In this document: one piece after another, positions 14,323 to 23,626 of the stretch | Layout of the letters: each line of letters starts with the position of its first letter | Numbering within the stretch: position 1 is the stretch's first letter | The notes under the pieces: generated by a model | What the model was told of the DNA's origin: nothing | The model's input: the letters and a program-made list of their open reading frames with translations, nothing else | Database searches by the model: none | Program-made: the position numbers and the translations under genes | Assembly: GCA_905479925.1 (NCBI GenBank) | Contig: CAJQOL010000039.1 | Span: forward strand, 1-33,058 | Direction: 5' to 3' | From: an uncultured Kangiellaceae bacterium | Lineage (GTDB): Bacteria > Pseudomonadota > Gammaproteobacteria > Enterobacterales > Kangiellaceae | Length of the DNA: 33,058 nucleotides

Positions 14323-17300
14323 TTATCGCGACTTAGTAAATTTTTCACTGACCCCATAGACCAACTTAGTTAGCGCAGGCAATACCAGCAAACTTAGTAG
14401 TGTAGAGGATATTATGCCGCCGATTACAACGGTCGCTAGTGGACGTTGAACTTCTGCCCCCGCTCCAATATTAAAGGCCATTGGAACGAAGCCTAAACTG
14501 GCCACCAGAGCGGTCATTAAAATGGGTCTTAATCGCTGGCTGGCTCCCATTTGTATTGATTCGACAAGCTCAGTTCCCTTTTTTCTAATCGACTGGATAA
14601 ATGACAGCATAACAACCCCATTAAGAACTGATACGCCCGACAATGCAATAAAGCCTACCGCTGCGGAAATTGATAAAGGCATACCTCTTAGAGTTAAGGC
14701 TAGCACCCCGCCTGTTAGGGCAAGTGGAATACCGGTAAAAATAATAACACTATCTCTTAACGAACCAAACGCACTATAAAGCAAGCCAAAGATTAAAAAT
14801 AACGTAATCGGAACAACAATAGAAAGACGTTTACTGGCGGACTCTAGTTGCTCAAAAGTGCCGCCATACTCTAACCAGTAGCCACTCGGCAATTTCAATT
14901 GCTCATTCATAATTTGCTGAGTAGCTTTAATAAAAGATCCTAGATCCTGCCCTTCTACATTAGCTGTTGCAACTATATTGCGTTTACCATTTTGCCGGTT
15001 GACCTGATTAGGACCTTCAATTTCACTAACTGTCGCTACTTCTCCTAATGGAACATAGCTTAACTCGGGACTTTTATCTCGAGATAATGCGATAGGAATT
15101 CTTGCAATAGCCGCTGGATCTTTACGCACCGATTTATCCATTCTTACCATCAATTTAAAACGCCGATCACCTTCGTAAATTATGCCCGTTTGAATTCCAC
15201 CTACCGCAGCCTGTACCGTTTGTTGTAAATCACTAACAGTCAAACCAAGTAGCGCCATATGGTCACGCTGTGGTTCGATTGATAGCATAGGTAGCCCTTT
15301 CATCTGCTCTACTCGCACATCTTTAGCGCCGTTTACCTGTGCTAATAGTTGACTAGCGCGTTCTCCGTACTCGGCTAAAACATCCAAGTCATCGCCGTAA
15401 ATACGAACCGCTACATCCGATCGAACACCTGCAATTAATTCGTTGAATCTCATTTCAATCGGCTGAGTAAACTCATATTTATTGCCGGGAACTGCTTCCA
15501 CGAGTTCTCTCAACTCATTTAGAAATTGCTGCTTCGTTTTACTAGGATTACTCCATAACTCTCTTGGTTTTAAAATGATAATCGTATCTGCAACACTCGG
15601 CGGCATCGGGTCGGTAGCAATTTCCGGCGTACCGATTTTTGCGAAAACTCTCTCAACTTCATCTAGCTCCTTAATAACATTACCTAGTTGAATCTGCATG
15701 CCTACCGCTTGCTCTAGTCCCGTGCCCGGTATTCTAAGGGCATGCAGTGCGATATCATGTTCATCTAATTGCGGCAAGAATTCGGAACCGAGTTTTGTCG
15801 CTTGGTAGCTACTAATAACAACCATAATGGTAGCAAATGAAACCAAAACTACCGGGCGTTTAATACTAAACGATAACAGAGGTAAATAGAGGCGGCGCGC
15901 ATTCGACATTAACCAATTTTCTTTTTCATTCATTTGTCCTTTTACAAATAATGCGATTGCAGCTGGGATGAATGTGACGGAAAATAATAACGCTCCAACT
16001 AGCGCTGCAATAACGGTAAATGCCATTGGTTGAAACATTTTTCCTTCAATACCACTAAGCATTAAAATAGGAATATAAACCAAAATAATAATAAGCACAC
16101 CAAACACCGCGGGCTGAAAAACTTCCGTTGTACTATTTCGTACCACAACTAAACGCTCACTTAACGAAAGGTCTCTTGCCAGCTGCTGTCGCTGCTCTCC
16201 TAATCGTCTAATAGCATTCTCTACGACTATGACGGCGCCATCAATAATAATACCGAAATCGATCGCCCCTAAGCTCATTAGATTGCCGGATACTTTATTC
16301 GCAGCCATACCGGTAATTGCAAATAACATGCTTAACGGAATAACCAGTGCCGTAATTAATGCCGCCCTGATGTTCCCTAACAACACGAACAATACAACGA
16401 TAACTAATAATGCCCCTTCCAAGAGATTTTTCTCGACCGTAGCTATCGTTTTATCAACTAACGAAGTTCGGTTGTAAACAGCTTCCGCAACAACACCTTG
16501 CGGAAGGCTTAAGTTAACCTGTACTAACTTTTCTGCAACATTTTTTGCAACCGCTCGACTGTTTTCGCCAAGTAACATAAACGCTGTGCCTAGCACTGTT
16601 TCCTTGCCGTTTTGGGTCGCTGCGCCTGTTCGCAATTGCTTACCTAGTTCAACCCTGGCGACATCTTTAATACGAACCGGTGCGTCATCTCGTTTAGCGA
16701 CCACGGTATTTGCGATGGCGCTAATACTTTGTAACTGACCGGGCGAGCGAACCAACCATTGTTCACCATTTCTTTCGATATAACCGGCACCGGCGTTGCG
16801 GTTGTTATTTTCTAACGCAGCAATCACATCATCTAAGGTAATTTTGTAGGCAAGTAACTTTCCTGACTCTGGTGTTACTTGATACTCTCGCTCAAACCCA
16901 CCGACGCTGTTTATTTCGGTTACGCCATTAACTTTGACTAATTGTGGTCGAATTATCCAATCTTGAATGGTGCGTAAGTCTTCCGCATTGTAGGGTTCAC
17001 CGTTGGCCTTTACAGCTTTCTCATCCGCGTAAATACTATACGTAAAAATCTCCCCTAATCCGCTCGCAATTGGGCCAAGCTCTGGCTTTATTGCCGAAGG
17101 TAAATCACTGCTAATTGAATTAAGACGCTCACTGATTTGTTGCCGCGCCCAATAAATATCAGTGCCGTCATTAAACACAACAGTAACCTGCGACAACCCA
17201 TATCTTGAAATAGAACGGGTATAGTCCATGTCAGGTATACCTGCCATAGCATTTTCAACCACGTAAGTAATCCTTTGCTCAGATTCGAGTGGCGAGTACC

Positions 17301-17463
17301 CTTCGGCTTGCGAATTAATTTGCACTTGTACATTAGTAATGTCAGGTACTGCGTCGATAGGAAGCTTATACGCGTTATAAACACCGAGCACCGCAATCAA
17401 AGCCGTTGCAATCAGTATTAACCAGCGCTTTTCTATAGAAAAGGCTATCAAATAATTCATCAT
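14323..17463 (-). CDS. czcA: heavy-metal efflux RND pump, CzcA-like
   Basis: This 1046-residue protein is an inner-membrane RND transporter of the heavy-metal efflux (HME) group. It has the N-terminal transmembrane helix (IEKRWLILIATALIAVLGVY), two large periplasmic loops and membrane blocks around residues 340-540 and 860-1040. In the fourth membrane helix it carries DFGIIIDGAVIVVEN with Asp402, Asp408 and Glu415, the proton-relay set of CzcA-type pumps for Co/Zn/Cd/Ni; Cu/Ag pumps of the CusA type have a different motif. Substrate assignment is therefore divalent cations, by family knowledge. Two ATG codons lie in tandem after a good AGGAGAGGA site. It is 11 bases downstream of the adaptor gene and last in the efflux operon. 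Confidence 0.93.
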   Translation of the reverse strand: MMNYLIAFSIEKRWLILIATALIAVLGVYNAYKLPIDAVPDITNVQVQINSQAEGYSPLESEQRITYVVENAMAGIPDMDYTRSISRYGLSQVTVVFNDGTDIYWARQQISERLNSISSDLPSAIKPELGPIASGLGEIFTYSIYADEKAVKANGEPYNAEDLRTIQDWIIRPQLVKVNGVTEINSVGGFEREYQVTPESGKLLAYKITLDDVIAALENNNRNAGAGYIERNGEQWLVRSPGQLQSISAIANTVVAKRDDAPVRIKDVARVELGKQLRTGAATQNGKETVLGTAFMLLGENSRAVAKNVAEKLVQVNLSLPQGVVAEAVYNRTSLVDKTIATVEKNLLEGALLVIVVLFVLLGNIRAALITALVIPLSMLFAITGMAANKVSGNLMSLGAIDFGIIIDGAVIVVENAIRRLGEQRQQLARDLSLSERLVVVRNSTTEVFQPAVFGVLIIILVYIPILMLSGIEGKMFQPMAFTVIAALVGALLFSVTFIPAAIALFVKGQMNEKENWLMSNARRLYLPLLSFSIKRPVVLVSFATIMVVISSYQATKLGSEFLPQLDEHDIALHALRIPGTGLEQAVGMQIQLGNVIKELDEVERVFAKIGTPEIATDPMPPSVADTIIILKPRELWSNPSKTKQQFLNELRELVEAVPGNKYEFTQPIEMRFNELIAGVRSDVAVRIYGDDLDVLAEYGERASQLLAQVNGAKDVRVEQMKGLPMLSIEPQRDHMALLGLTVSDLQQTVQAAVGGIQTGIIYEGDRRFKLMVRMDKSVRKDPAAIARIPIALSRDKSPELSYVPLGEVATVSEIEGPNQVNRQNGKRNIVATANVEGQDLGSFIKATQQIMNEQLKLPSGYWLEYGGTFEQLESASKRLSIVVPITLFLIFGLLYSAFGSLRDSVIIFTGIPLALTGGVLALTLRGMPLSISAAVGFIALSGVSVLNGVVMLSFIQSIRKKGTELVESIQMGASQRLRPILMTALVASLGFVPMAFNIGAGAEVQRPLATVVIGGIISSTLLSLLVLPALTKLVYGVSEKFTKSR

Positions 17464-17474
17464 GATTTCCTCTC

Positions 17475-18707
17475 CTAATGATCGTGGCTCGCGCCATCTT
17501 TTAAGACTTCTGCTTTTAGTAAAAAGCTGTTTTCAGTCACATACTCTGTACCAGGTGCAATACCACTAATCACCTCAATATATTCACCATCTCTCGCCCC
17601 TAATTCGACCATTCGAACTTCGAAAACATTTCCAAATTTAGCAAAAACAACGGGCATGTTTCTAAATGACTGAATAGCTGTCGCTTTCACAGCCATATCA
17701 ACCCGCCTTTTCTCAATATCCACATCAGCTTTAATATGCATACCAGGACGCCAGTGACCATCTTCATTGCTAATAACCGCTCGAGCTCTAGCGATATGGC
17801 CACCGGTCATTTTGGGTGCTATATAGGATATTTTTGATTTGACTTCTAGATGGTGATGTAAATCATAGACATTAACTTCCTGCCCAATAGCCAATCGTTC
17901 AATATTTTCAGGAAATGCAGAAAGATCGATCCATACTGTAGACAGGTCATTGAGTTCAACGATGGCCGTCTCATCGATTCGTTCACCGCGGTTCACAAAC
18001 ACCTCGGTAATTTCTCCCTCAGATGGACTATTTAGATAATAATCCTGCAACGTTTCAGAGTTTGTTAATATCGCTAATCTTTGTCCTCGTGTAACCTTTT
18101 CTCCAACTTTCACATAAATGCTTTTTACCAAGCCGGGATAAGCGGCATGTAGCTGAAACTTCCTGTCATTAGCAATAGCGACAACACCAAATAAAGTATC
18201 GCTAAAGGTCAACTCCTTAGCAGTTACCGATTCCGTTTTAATTGATGAGAGTTGTATTAATCGCTCGCTTATCTCAGCACGCCCCTCATGATTTTGGTAC
18301 TCCCAGTTATAACCCTTACCTTGGTAATTAGCGCTTATAACTACATCAAATGAATGCGGTTCAACCACCTCTTTATTGCCTACTAAATAATCGGCCTCCG
18401 CCACAAAGCTAATATTGTCCTGCGCACCACCTAATCGTTTTAAAACAACTTTGGCATCTAATTGCTTTGGTTCAAGTGGCTTACCATTGTAATAAGCGTA
18501 TAAACGCATCTCCGGTGGAATGCCTTGTTCAAAAATAGTAACTTCTATTGCCAGACCGTTTTGTTCAACAAGTTTACCGCCATGCGGCCCTTTGGCTTCT
18601 TCGTGCTGCTGATGTTCATCTGCTCCGTGGCTTCCGGAAGCGACTGCTAAATTGCTGCTACCAACAAATAGACTTGTTATTAGTCCAATAAATATTAATT
18701 CCTTCAT
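17475..18707 (-). CDS. czcB: metal efflux periplasmic adaptor, CzcB-like
   Basis: A 410-residue membrane-fusion protein that links the RND pump to the outer membrane channel. It has a signal peptide (KELIFIGLITSLFVGSSNLAVA), then a His-rich stretch (GSHGADEHQQHEEAKGPHGG) that probably binds metal, an N-terminal beta domain, and the lipoyl/barrel-sandwich hybrid halves near FQLHAAYPGLVKSIYVKVGEKVTRGQ and SPSEGEITEVFVNRGERID. The C-terminus ends in HDH. The start overlaps the outer membrane factor stop by four bases (ATGA). The assignment is family-level and firm; metal specificity is inferred from the partner pump. Confidence 0.92.
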   Translation of the reverse strand: MKELIFIGLITSLFVGSSNLAVASGSHGADEHQQHEEAKGPHGGKLVEQNGLAIEVTIFEQGIPPEMRLYAYYNGKPLEPKQLDAKVVLKRLGGAQDNISFVAEADYLVGNKEVVEPHSFDVVISANYQGKGYNWEYQNHEGRAEISERLIQLSSIKTESVTAKELTFSDTLFGVVAIANDRKFQLHAAYPGLVKSIYVKVGEKVTRGQRLAILTNSETLQDYYLNSPSEGEITEVFVNRGERIDETAIVELNDLSTVWIDLSAFPENIERLAIGQEVNVYDLHHHLEVKSKISYIAPKMTGGHIARARAVISNEDGHWRPGMHIKADVDIEKRRVDMAVKATAIQSFRNMPVVFAKFGNVFEVRMVELGARDGEYIEVISGIAPGTEYVTENSFLLKAEVLKDGASHDH

Positions 18708-20089
18708 GGGCGTTCACCTTCATTTAAAGCGTCTAGTTGTTTAGTTTCTGGTTGTTTGGTTTCTAGTTGTTGGGTTTCAGTGGCTAACGAGCGTCCGACA
18801 ACGCGTTCCAATTCGACATATTGGTTGAATATATGAATTCGTAACTCCGCTATTTTAAGCTGGATAGAAAATAATTCTGATTGTGCATCTATCCATTGTA
18901 AGACACTGTAATGGCCGACTCGAAAGCCCTTTTCAGTCTCCGCCAAAAGCCGTTGCGCCTGAGGCAAAAGATGTGTCTCGGCCATGTTGTGTTGCTGCGT
19001 TAAACTTAATAGTCTGTGTCTTGAGTTTAACATTGTTAATTTAAGTGACCGTTTGATGCTACCTAATTGCATTTCTGACTGTTCAAGCTGCATACGTGCA
19101 GCCTTAATTCTCCCTCGGTTAGGATTCTTAAACGCAAGGGGCATTGAGAATGAAAAGTTTAATGACTGGTCACTGCTTTGTTGATGCTGTTTAATTCCAA
19201 TAGCAAAGTCTAGATTCCCAGCACCATTAGACTGAGCAAGTAACAATCGTGAGTCAGCTACCCGCTGCTGCGCTAATTGCAATTGATATCTAGGAAGTTC
19301 GGATATCACTTCTATTAATAGTTTGCGCGAAGGGATCGCCGGTAACGCAATCATGCTACCAGAAACGGACTCAAATTCGGGCTCTGACACCCACATCGCT
19401 GACAAACGTTTTTGTGCAATTTCTAACTCACTAGTCAGCTTCATTTCTTGCATCTTTGAATGACCAACACGCAAACGCATTTTAGATACATCGGCCTGTT
19501 TAGCGGCTCCGGCCTTAGCCCGTTGTTGTATTGCTGTAAGCGCTTTTTGTTCGATTTCCATTCGCTTAGCTATTAAGCTCAACTTTTCTTGAATAAGAAT
19601 ATTCTTAAAAAATCGACGACTCGTTTCGGCCAAAATATCAAGCCTTGAAATTTGATATTCTTGCTTTAGATAATTCGTTTTATCTGATGCAAACTGCTTC
19701 CGGCTTAGTTGTTTATTTCCAAGTTCAACTATTTGACCATAAGACAAGCTAATTTCACTGGCGTCAAAACCCTCATAAATACCAGTACCAAGCGAGTTTT
19801 CGATCTTAACATCGAAGCGAGCCAAAGGAGTAACTTCGGCTTGTAACTCTAGCGCTTCAGAGCCTCTAATAATTAGCGGATAGAGTTGTAACTCGACGTT
19901 GTTTTGTAAGGTTTTCTTTAAAGCCTGTTTTATTGTTAGGCTTGTACCGGCATAGCTAGGCAAGACAAAACAAGACAATGCAATACCAGGTAAAACATAG
20001 CGGAATAGTACAAAGTAAAATCTAGTTAAAAATATTAAGCGGTGAACAGTTGTAAAAAACCTAGAAACGCGCCAAAGCGGATAATTCAT
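18704..20089 (-). CDS. czcC: outer membrane efflux channel, CzcC-like (TolC family)
   Basis: The product (about 461 residues) is a TolC-family outer membrane factor: N-terminal hydrophobic signal region (FYFVLFRYVLPGIALSCFVLPSYAG), TLTIKQ-like start of the mature part (SLTIKQALKKTLQNNVEL), long helical coiled-coil segments, and the second half-repeat around LPRYQLQLAQQRVADSRLLLAQSNG. I chose the ATG at 20089 since GGAG lies six bases before it; an upstream in-frame ATG at 20101 has no site and would itself contain that site. The C-terminal tail holds a short ETKQ-type repeat (ETQQLETKQPETKQLD), perhaps from slippage. It overlaps the adaptor gene by four bases. Confidence 0.9.
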   Translation of the reverse strand: MNYPLWRVSRFFTTVHRLIFLTRFYFVLFRYVLPGIALSCFVLPSYAGTSLTIKQALKKTLQNNVELQLYPLIIRGSEALELQAEVTPLARFDVKIENSLGTGIYEGFDASEISLSYGQIVELGNKQLSRKQFASDKTNYLKQEYQISRLDILAETSRRFFKNILIQEKLSLIAKRMEIEQKALTAIQQRAKAGAAKQADVSKMRLRVGHSKMQEMKLTSELEIAQKRLSAMWVSEPEFESVSGSMIALPAIPSRKLLIEVISELPRYQLQLAQQRVADSRLLLAQSNGAGNLDFAIGIKQHQQSSDQSLNFSFSMPLAFKNPNRGRIKAARMQLEQSEMQLGSIKRSLKLTMLNSRHRLLSLTQQHNMAETHLLPQAQRLLAETEKGFRVGHYSVLQWIDAQSELFSIQLKIAELRIHIFNQYVELERVVGRSLATETQQLETKQPETKQLDALNEGERP

Positions 20090-20114
20090 TTTTATCTCCA
20101 TGTATACGAATTAG

Positions 20115-20136
20115 CTCTGTTTGTAGTTAAACAGAG
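20115..20136 (-). other. Intercistronic hairpin before the czcC-like gene
   Basis: CTCTGTTT (20115-20122) pairs perfectly with AAACAGAG (20129-20136) around six bases. It lies between the small His-rich protein gene and the channel gene, without a T run on the minus strand, so it is more likely an RNA-stability or partial-termination element than a true terminator. Confidence 0.35.
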
Positions 20137-20205
20137 GGATAAAATATCGTGTCAAATGGGAGCTCCATTAGTTTCTAATAGCAACTGTCCCATGACCATT
20201 TCGTA

Positions 20206-20565
20206 CTAGCTATTGGGAGGTGGAACTGGAGGGGTATGAGCTAATGAAATCAACAATTTACTATAACTAAATGGCTGCTCTGAGCTTCTAATTTTAAAAT
20301 AGTCATAATCATCAGATTTGACATAAGCATTTAAGTAAACATGAAAATGTTCGTGATTTTCAATCTCACTATTTTCTTCATTAATTTCCGAATTCAAGTT
20401 TGTTTTAAGGACTTCAAGTTGTTTCTGTTGATGTAATTCGGTATCAAAATGAACATGTGGAACGTTATGTGAGTCATGGTCGCTTTCTGTGATATGTACA
20501 CTCGCCCAAGCGCCATTAAATAGCAGAGGCAGTAAAGTGGACAATACAAAGAGCTTTTTTAGCAT
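20206..20565 (-). CDS. small His-rich periplasmic protein of the metal efflux operon
   Basis: A 119-residue protein with a signal peptide (KKLFVLSTLLPLLFNGAWA) and a mature part rich in His, Asp and Glu: HITESDHDSHNVPHVHFD and later ENHEHFHVYLNAYVK. It ends in a proline-rich tail (HTPPVPPPNS). The context, first in an operon with CzcC-, CzcB- and CzcA-like genes, and the design match small periplasmic metal-binding proteins such as CzcI or CopL-like proteins; I cannot claim homology to a named one. It probably buffers or senses Zn/Co/Cd in the periplasm. A plausible promoter lies 45-72 bp upstream. Confidence 0.75.
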   Translation of the reverse strand: MLKKLFVLSTLLPLLFNGAWASVHITESDHDSHNVPHVHFDTELHQQKQLEVLKTNLNSEINEENSEIENHEHFHVYLNAYVKSDDYDYFKIRSSEQPFSYSKLLISLAHTPPVPPPNS

Positions 20566-20866
20566 TTTGAAACGATTCTCGTTGAGTAGGATGAATAAAA
20601 CAGCTTAGGATCCTAGCAAAAGAGAGAAGTTTTGCAAGTAAGAAATAGGACCTTTATCCAATGTAATTAAGGCTAAACATCAAACCTTTGTTAGCTATGT
20701 TCAGGTTCACTCACTGATAATACTTTCTCGAACCTATTTCGGTTCAAACTGACGGGACAAAAGCTCAGCCTGACTTAGTTAATTAGCCAGTTTGTGATTT
20801 TAATGCAGATTATGTTCTTTTTTGCAGATTATTAGACGATAACTATCGTTTTGCTCCCACCCTCAA
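20566..20866. other. Gene-free region between globin and metal efflux operon
   Basis: This 301-bp stretch holds the efflux-operon promoter (20610-20637), an inverted repeat GAACC/GGTTC near 20734-20749, a duplicated GCAGATTAT (about 20804 and 20824), and a short palindrome ACGATAACTATCGT (about 20838-20851) that may act as a weak terminator for the globin gene. No ORF with a binding site is seen. Confidence 0.5.
20610..20638 (-). promoter_or_regulatory. Putative promoter and operator of the metal efflux operon
   Basis: On the minus strand TTGCAA (20637-20632) and TAGGAT (20615-20610) are separated by 16 bp and each match the consensus at four of six positions. The spacer is framed by an inverted repeat, GCAAAA/TTTTGC with 8 bp between (20616-20635, extended partially to 20613-20638), which looks like an operator. 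The spacing is not the 19-20 bp typical of MerR-type promoters, and no regulator gene is in the window. Confidence 0.42.
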
Positions 20867-21295
20867 CTAGGAATCGCATACTTGCCGAATACGCTCAGCG
20901 GGCACAAACAATTGTTCTAATAGGTACTTTTTGAAGCTATCGGGGTAAGGCTGATCTTGAGCCGCTTTATTCATACACAATAACCAGGCATCCCTTTCTT
21001 TCGATTCAACCGCAAGATGTCGGTGAACTTGCGGAATGCTGATCGGTTGATATTTTTGAGAATATAACCGTGGACCGCCTAACCAACCAGACAGAAATAA
21101 GGTTAATTTATCTTTAGAGAGGGTGAGATCGCTTGGATGCATTTTACGGATTATTTTAGCCTCCGGTAACCTATCCATATAGTCATAAAAAGCTGAGACA
21201 AGCTTTGTTATCCCTTCTAGTTGACCTGCTGCCTGATAGGACGCATCCTCAACCCCATAAACGGGTTGCTGTGTTTCGTTATTTGAATCTGTCAT
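20867..21295 (-). CDS. group II truncated hemoglobin
   Basis: A 142-residue group II (TrHbO-type) truncated globin. The diagnostic stretch MHPSDLTLSKDKLTLFLSGWLGGPRLY is present (given here as MHPSDLTLSKDKL then FLSGWLGGPRLY), followed by VHRHLAV, whose His93 should be the proximal haem ligand, and RDAWLLCM, whose Trp104 is the conserved G8 tryptophan of this group. Group II globins bind O2 tightly and are linked to redox or NO/peroxide chemistry. It is 75 bp downstream of coaD on the same strand and may be co-transcribed; no functional link is obvious. Confidence 0.9.
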   Translation of the reverse strand: MTDSNNETQQPVYGVEDASYQAAGQLEGITKLVSAFYDYMDRLPEAKIIRKMHPSDLTLSKDKLTLFLSGWLGGPRLYSQKYQPISIPQVHRHLAVESKERDAWLLCMNKAAQDQPYPDSFKKYLLEQLFVPAERIRQVCDS

Positions 21296-21370
21296 TGAGT
21301 AACCTATTTACGTTTTCGATAGGTGAAAAATGGGACAATCTTATTGCGACAATCTTATTCCGAGTGCAGC

Positions 21371-21862
<492 letters not shown>

Positions 21863-22003
21863 CTAAGTCAGTTCTTAAAAAGTTAAGTTATTAGTACAGT
21901 CATCTTATTAGCGGACCAATTTTACCAAATCATTTTACTCTATAAAAAGAGGTTACTTGATCAAAAAATTTATTTTATCAAAGCACTTACGTTTGCAAAC
22001 CCT

Positions 22004-23626
22004 TCACAAATTCAAATCGTTTGGAAGTTTGCCATTCAAATCCACTGCAAGCTGGCTTACTAGTTTAGCAGTAATTGCATATATCGTTAACTGTGGATTT
22101 ACTCCCAAACTAGTTGGGAAAATAGACCCATCTAGAATGCTTAAACGGCCTAATTGGTGGTGCCGGCCGGCACTAGTTACAACAGAGGTTTTCTCATCGC
22201 TCCCCATAGCGCAGCCCCCCATCACGTGCGCGCTCATGATTTGCCAACGTAATTCTTTGACCGTTAGTCCTTCGATGGCGCGCTTGGCACTGGCCCAGCT
22301 TGTCTCTAATTTTGCATCCATATGTAAAGGCATCACTTTTTCTGCGCCGGCAGCAAACTGTAGCTCGGTCATCGATAACATAGCGTGTTTTAACCCGCGC
22401 CATAACGCGGGTGATATTTTATAATCCAACAAAGGATAACCAAAAGAATCGAGTTCAACTTGACCGCCGCGACTATCTTCGTTAAATCCATCTCTTAATA
22501 ATGCTAAGTTCGCCTGATAGAAAGCAAAGTCTTTCATTAACTGCCGATGCTGATCGCCGTGTCGCGTTAGCAATGTCGAAGATAATACGGGATGCATTGG
22601 AGGAACTTCAATTTTATACCCTAACTCACCGGTGACTCCGTCTCGCCATAAAAACTGATCGCTGTAGATGCTTTGCGGTGCCCCACTATAAGCTTCGACC
22701 GATTCTTGCATTTTTGCAATTGAAGCAGTAACCGGATGCAAGAATGTTCGCGCCCCGACATTTTTATAGGGGTCAATATTTGATGGGTTATTAAGGTTAT
22801 TTGCCTTACTGCGCAACAAAACCGCCGGGCTACCTATTGCACCCGCCGACAAAACCACGTGCTTAGCACTTATTTTAGATACATTGAGCTTTGCTAGTTG
22901 TCCGTTTTGGTTCATTGCCGAAAGCCAAACACCTTTGACTTGGTCACCTTCAATGATTAACGATTCCGCTCGCGCCCTTGTTATTAATTGTGCCCCTAGT
23001 TCAGCCGCCGCTGGTAAGGTAGTAACCAACATTGACTGCTTTGCATTCAGTGGGCACCCCATGCCACAGTAACCAAGGTTGGCACAGCCGTGAACATTGC
23101 GAGGAATAATCGCATGTTTCCAACCAAGACGCTCGGCTCCATGGGCTAACAGTTGATTGTTTCTATTAGCCGGCACTGCCCAAGGGCTAATGTGTAGCCG
23201 TCTCTCAACCCAATCAAACCAAGGGCTTAGTTGGTTAGGCGTTAAACCATCGATAGCAAATTTTTTGTTCCAGAAATCTAGTGTGTTAACGGGGGTTCTA
23301 AAACTTGACGTCCAATTAACCGTAGTCGACCCGCCTACCGCACGCCCTTGTAGAATTTGAATCGCCTTGTCTTTGGTTTGTCGACCAGCGACCTCTTGAT
23401 ACAAATCAGCATAAGCTTGCTTTTCATTCATTTTAAAATCGCTGGCAGTTCTTAACGGTCCTTCTTCGACAATTAAGACTTTTAACCCCGATCTTGCTAA
23501 TATTTCTGCGGAAACCCCGCCACCCGCTCCACTGCCAACAATCACTACATCACATTCGATTTCGGCCAAAGGAGAATCAACAGCATAGTTAATGACAGAA
23601 TCGGTGAGATTAAATTGGTTAGTCAT
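22004..23626 (-). CDS. GMC-family FAD oxidoreductase
   Basis: A roughly 540-residue glucose-methanol-choline oxidoreductase resembling the large subunit of periplasmic gluconate 2-dehydrogenase and related alcohol/sugar dehydrogenases. It has the FAD dinucleotide motif VVIVGSGAGGG (residues about 29-38), GRAVGGSTTVNWTSSFRTP, a small Cys-containing loop (CANLGYCGMGCPLNAKQ), VLSAGAIGSPAVLLRS, and the C-terminal HVMGGCAMG ... GVNPQLTIYAITAKL. It has no signal peptide of its own. The ATG at 23626 shares a base with the upstream stop; a GTG at 23629 is an alternative. The preceding gene encodes a Tat-signal small subunit, with which it is probably co-exported. The electron acceptor is unknown; no cytochrome c gene is adjacent. 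Confidence 0.88.
   Translation of the reverse strand: MTNQFNLTDSVINYAVDSPLAEIECDVVIVGSGAGGGVSAEILARSGLKVLIVEEGPLRTASDFKMNEKQAYADLYQEVAGRQTKDKAIQILQGRAVGGSTTVNWTSSFRTPVNTLDFWNKKFAIDGLTPNQLSPWFDWVERRLHISPWAVPANRNNQLLAHGAERLGWKHAIIPRNVHGCANLGYCGMGCPLNAKQSMLVTTLPAAAELGAQLITRARAESLIIEGDQVKGVWLSAMNQNGQLAKLNVSKISAKHVVLSAGAIGSPAVLLRSKANNLNNPSNIDPYKNVGARTFLHPVTASIAKMQESVEAYSGAPQSIYSDQFLWRDGVTGELGYKIEVPPMHPVLSSTLLTRHGDQHRQLMKDFAFYQANLALLRDGFNEDSRGGQVELDSFGYPLLDYKISPALWRGLKHAMLSMTELQFAAGAEKVMPLHMDAKLETSWASAKRAIEGLTVKELRWQIMSAHVMGGCAMGSDEKTSVVTSAGRHHQLGRLSILDGSIFPTSLGVNPQLTIYAITAKLVSQLAVDLNGKLPNDLNL

Noticed and set aside
20090..20101. Upstream ATG for the CzcC-like gene
   Set aside because: The four added codons contain the GGAG that serves as the ribosome binding site for the ATG at 20089.
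20610..20638. MerR-type metal-responsive promoter
   Set aside because: The spacer is 16 bp, not the 19-20 bp typical of MerR promoters, and no MerR-type gene is present.
21957..22424. Plus-strand 155-codon frame opposite the end of the GMC gene
   Set aside because: It is antisense to a gene with strong family motifs and has no recognisable domain or binding site.
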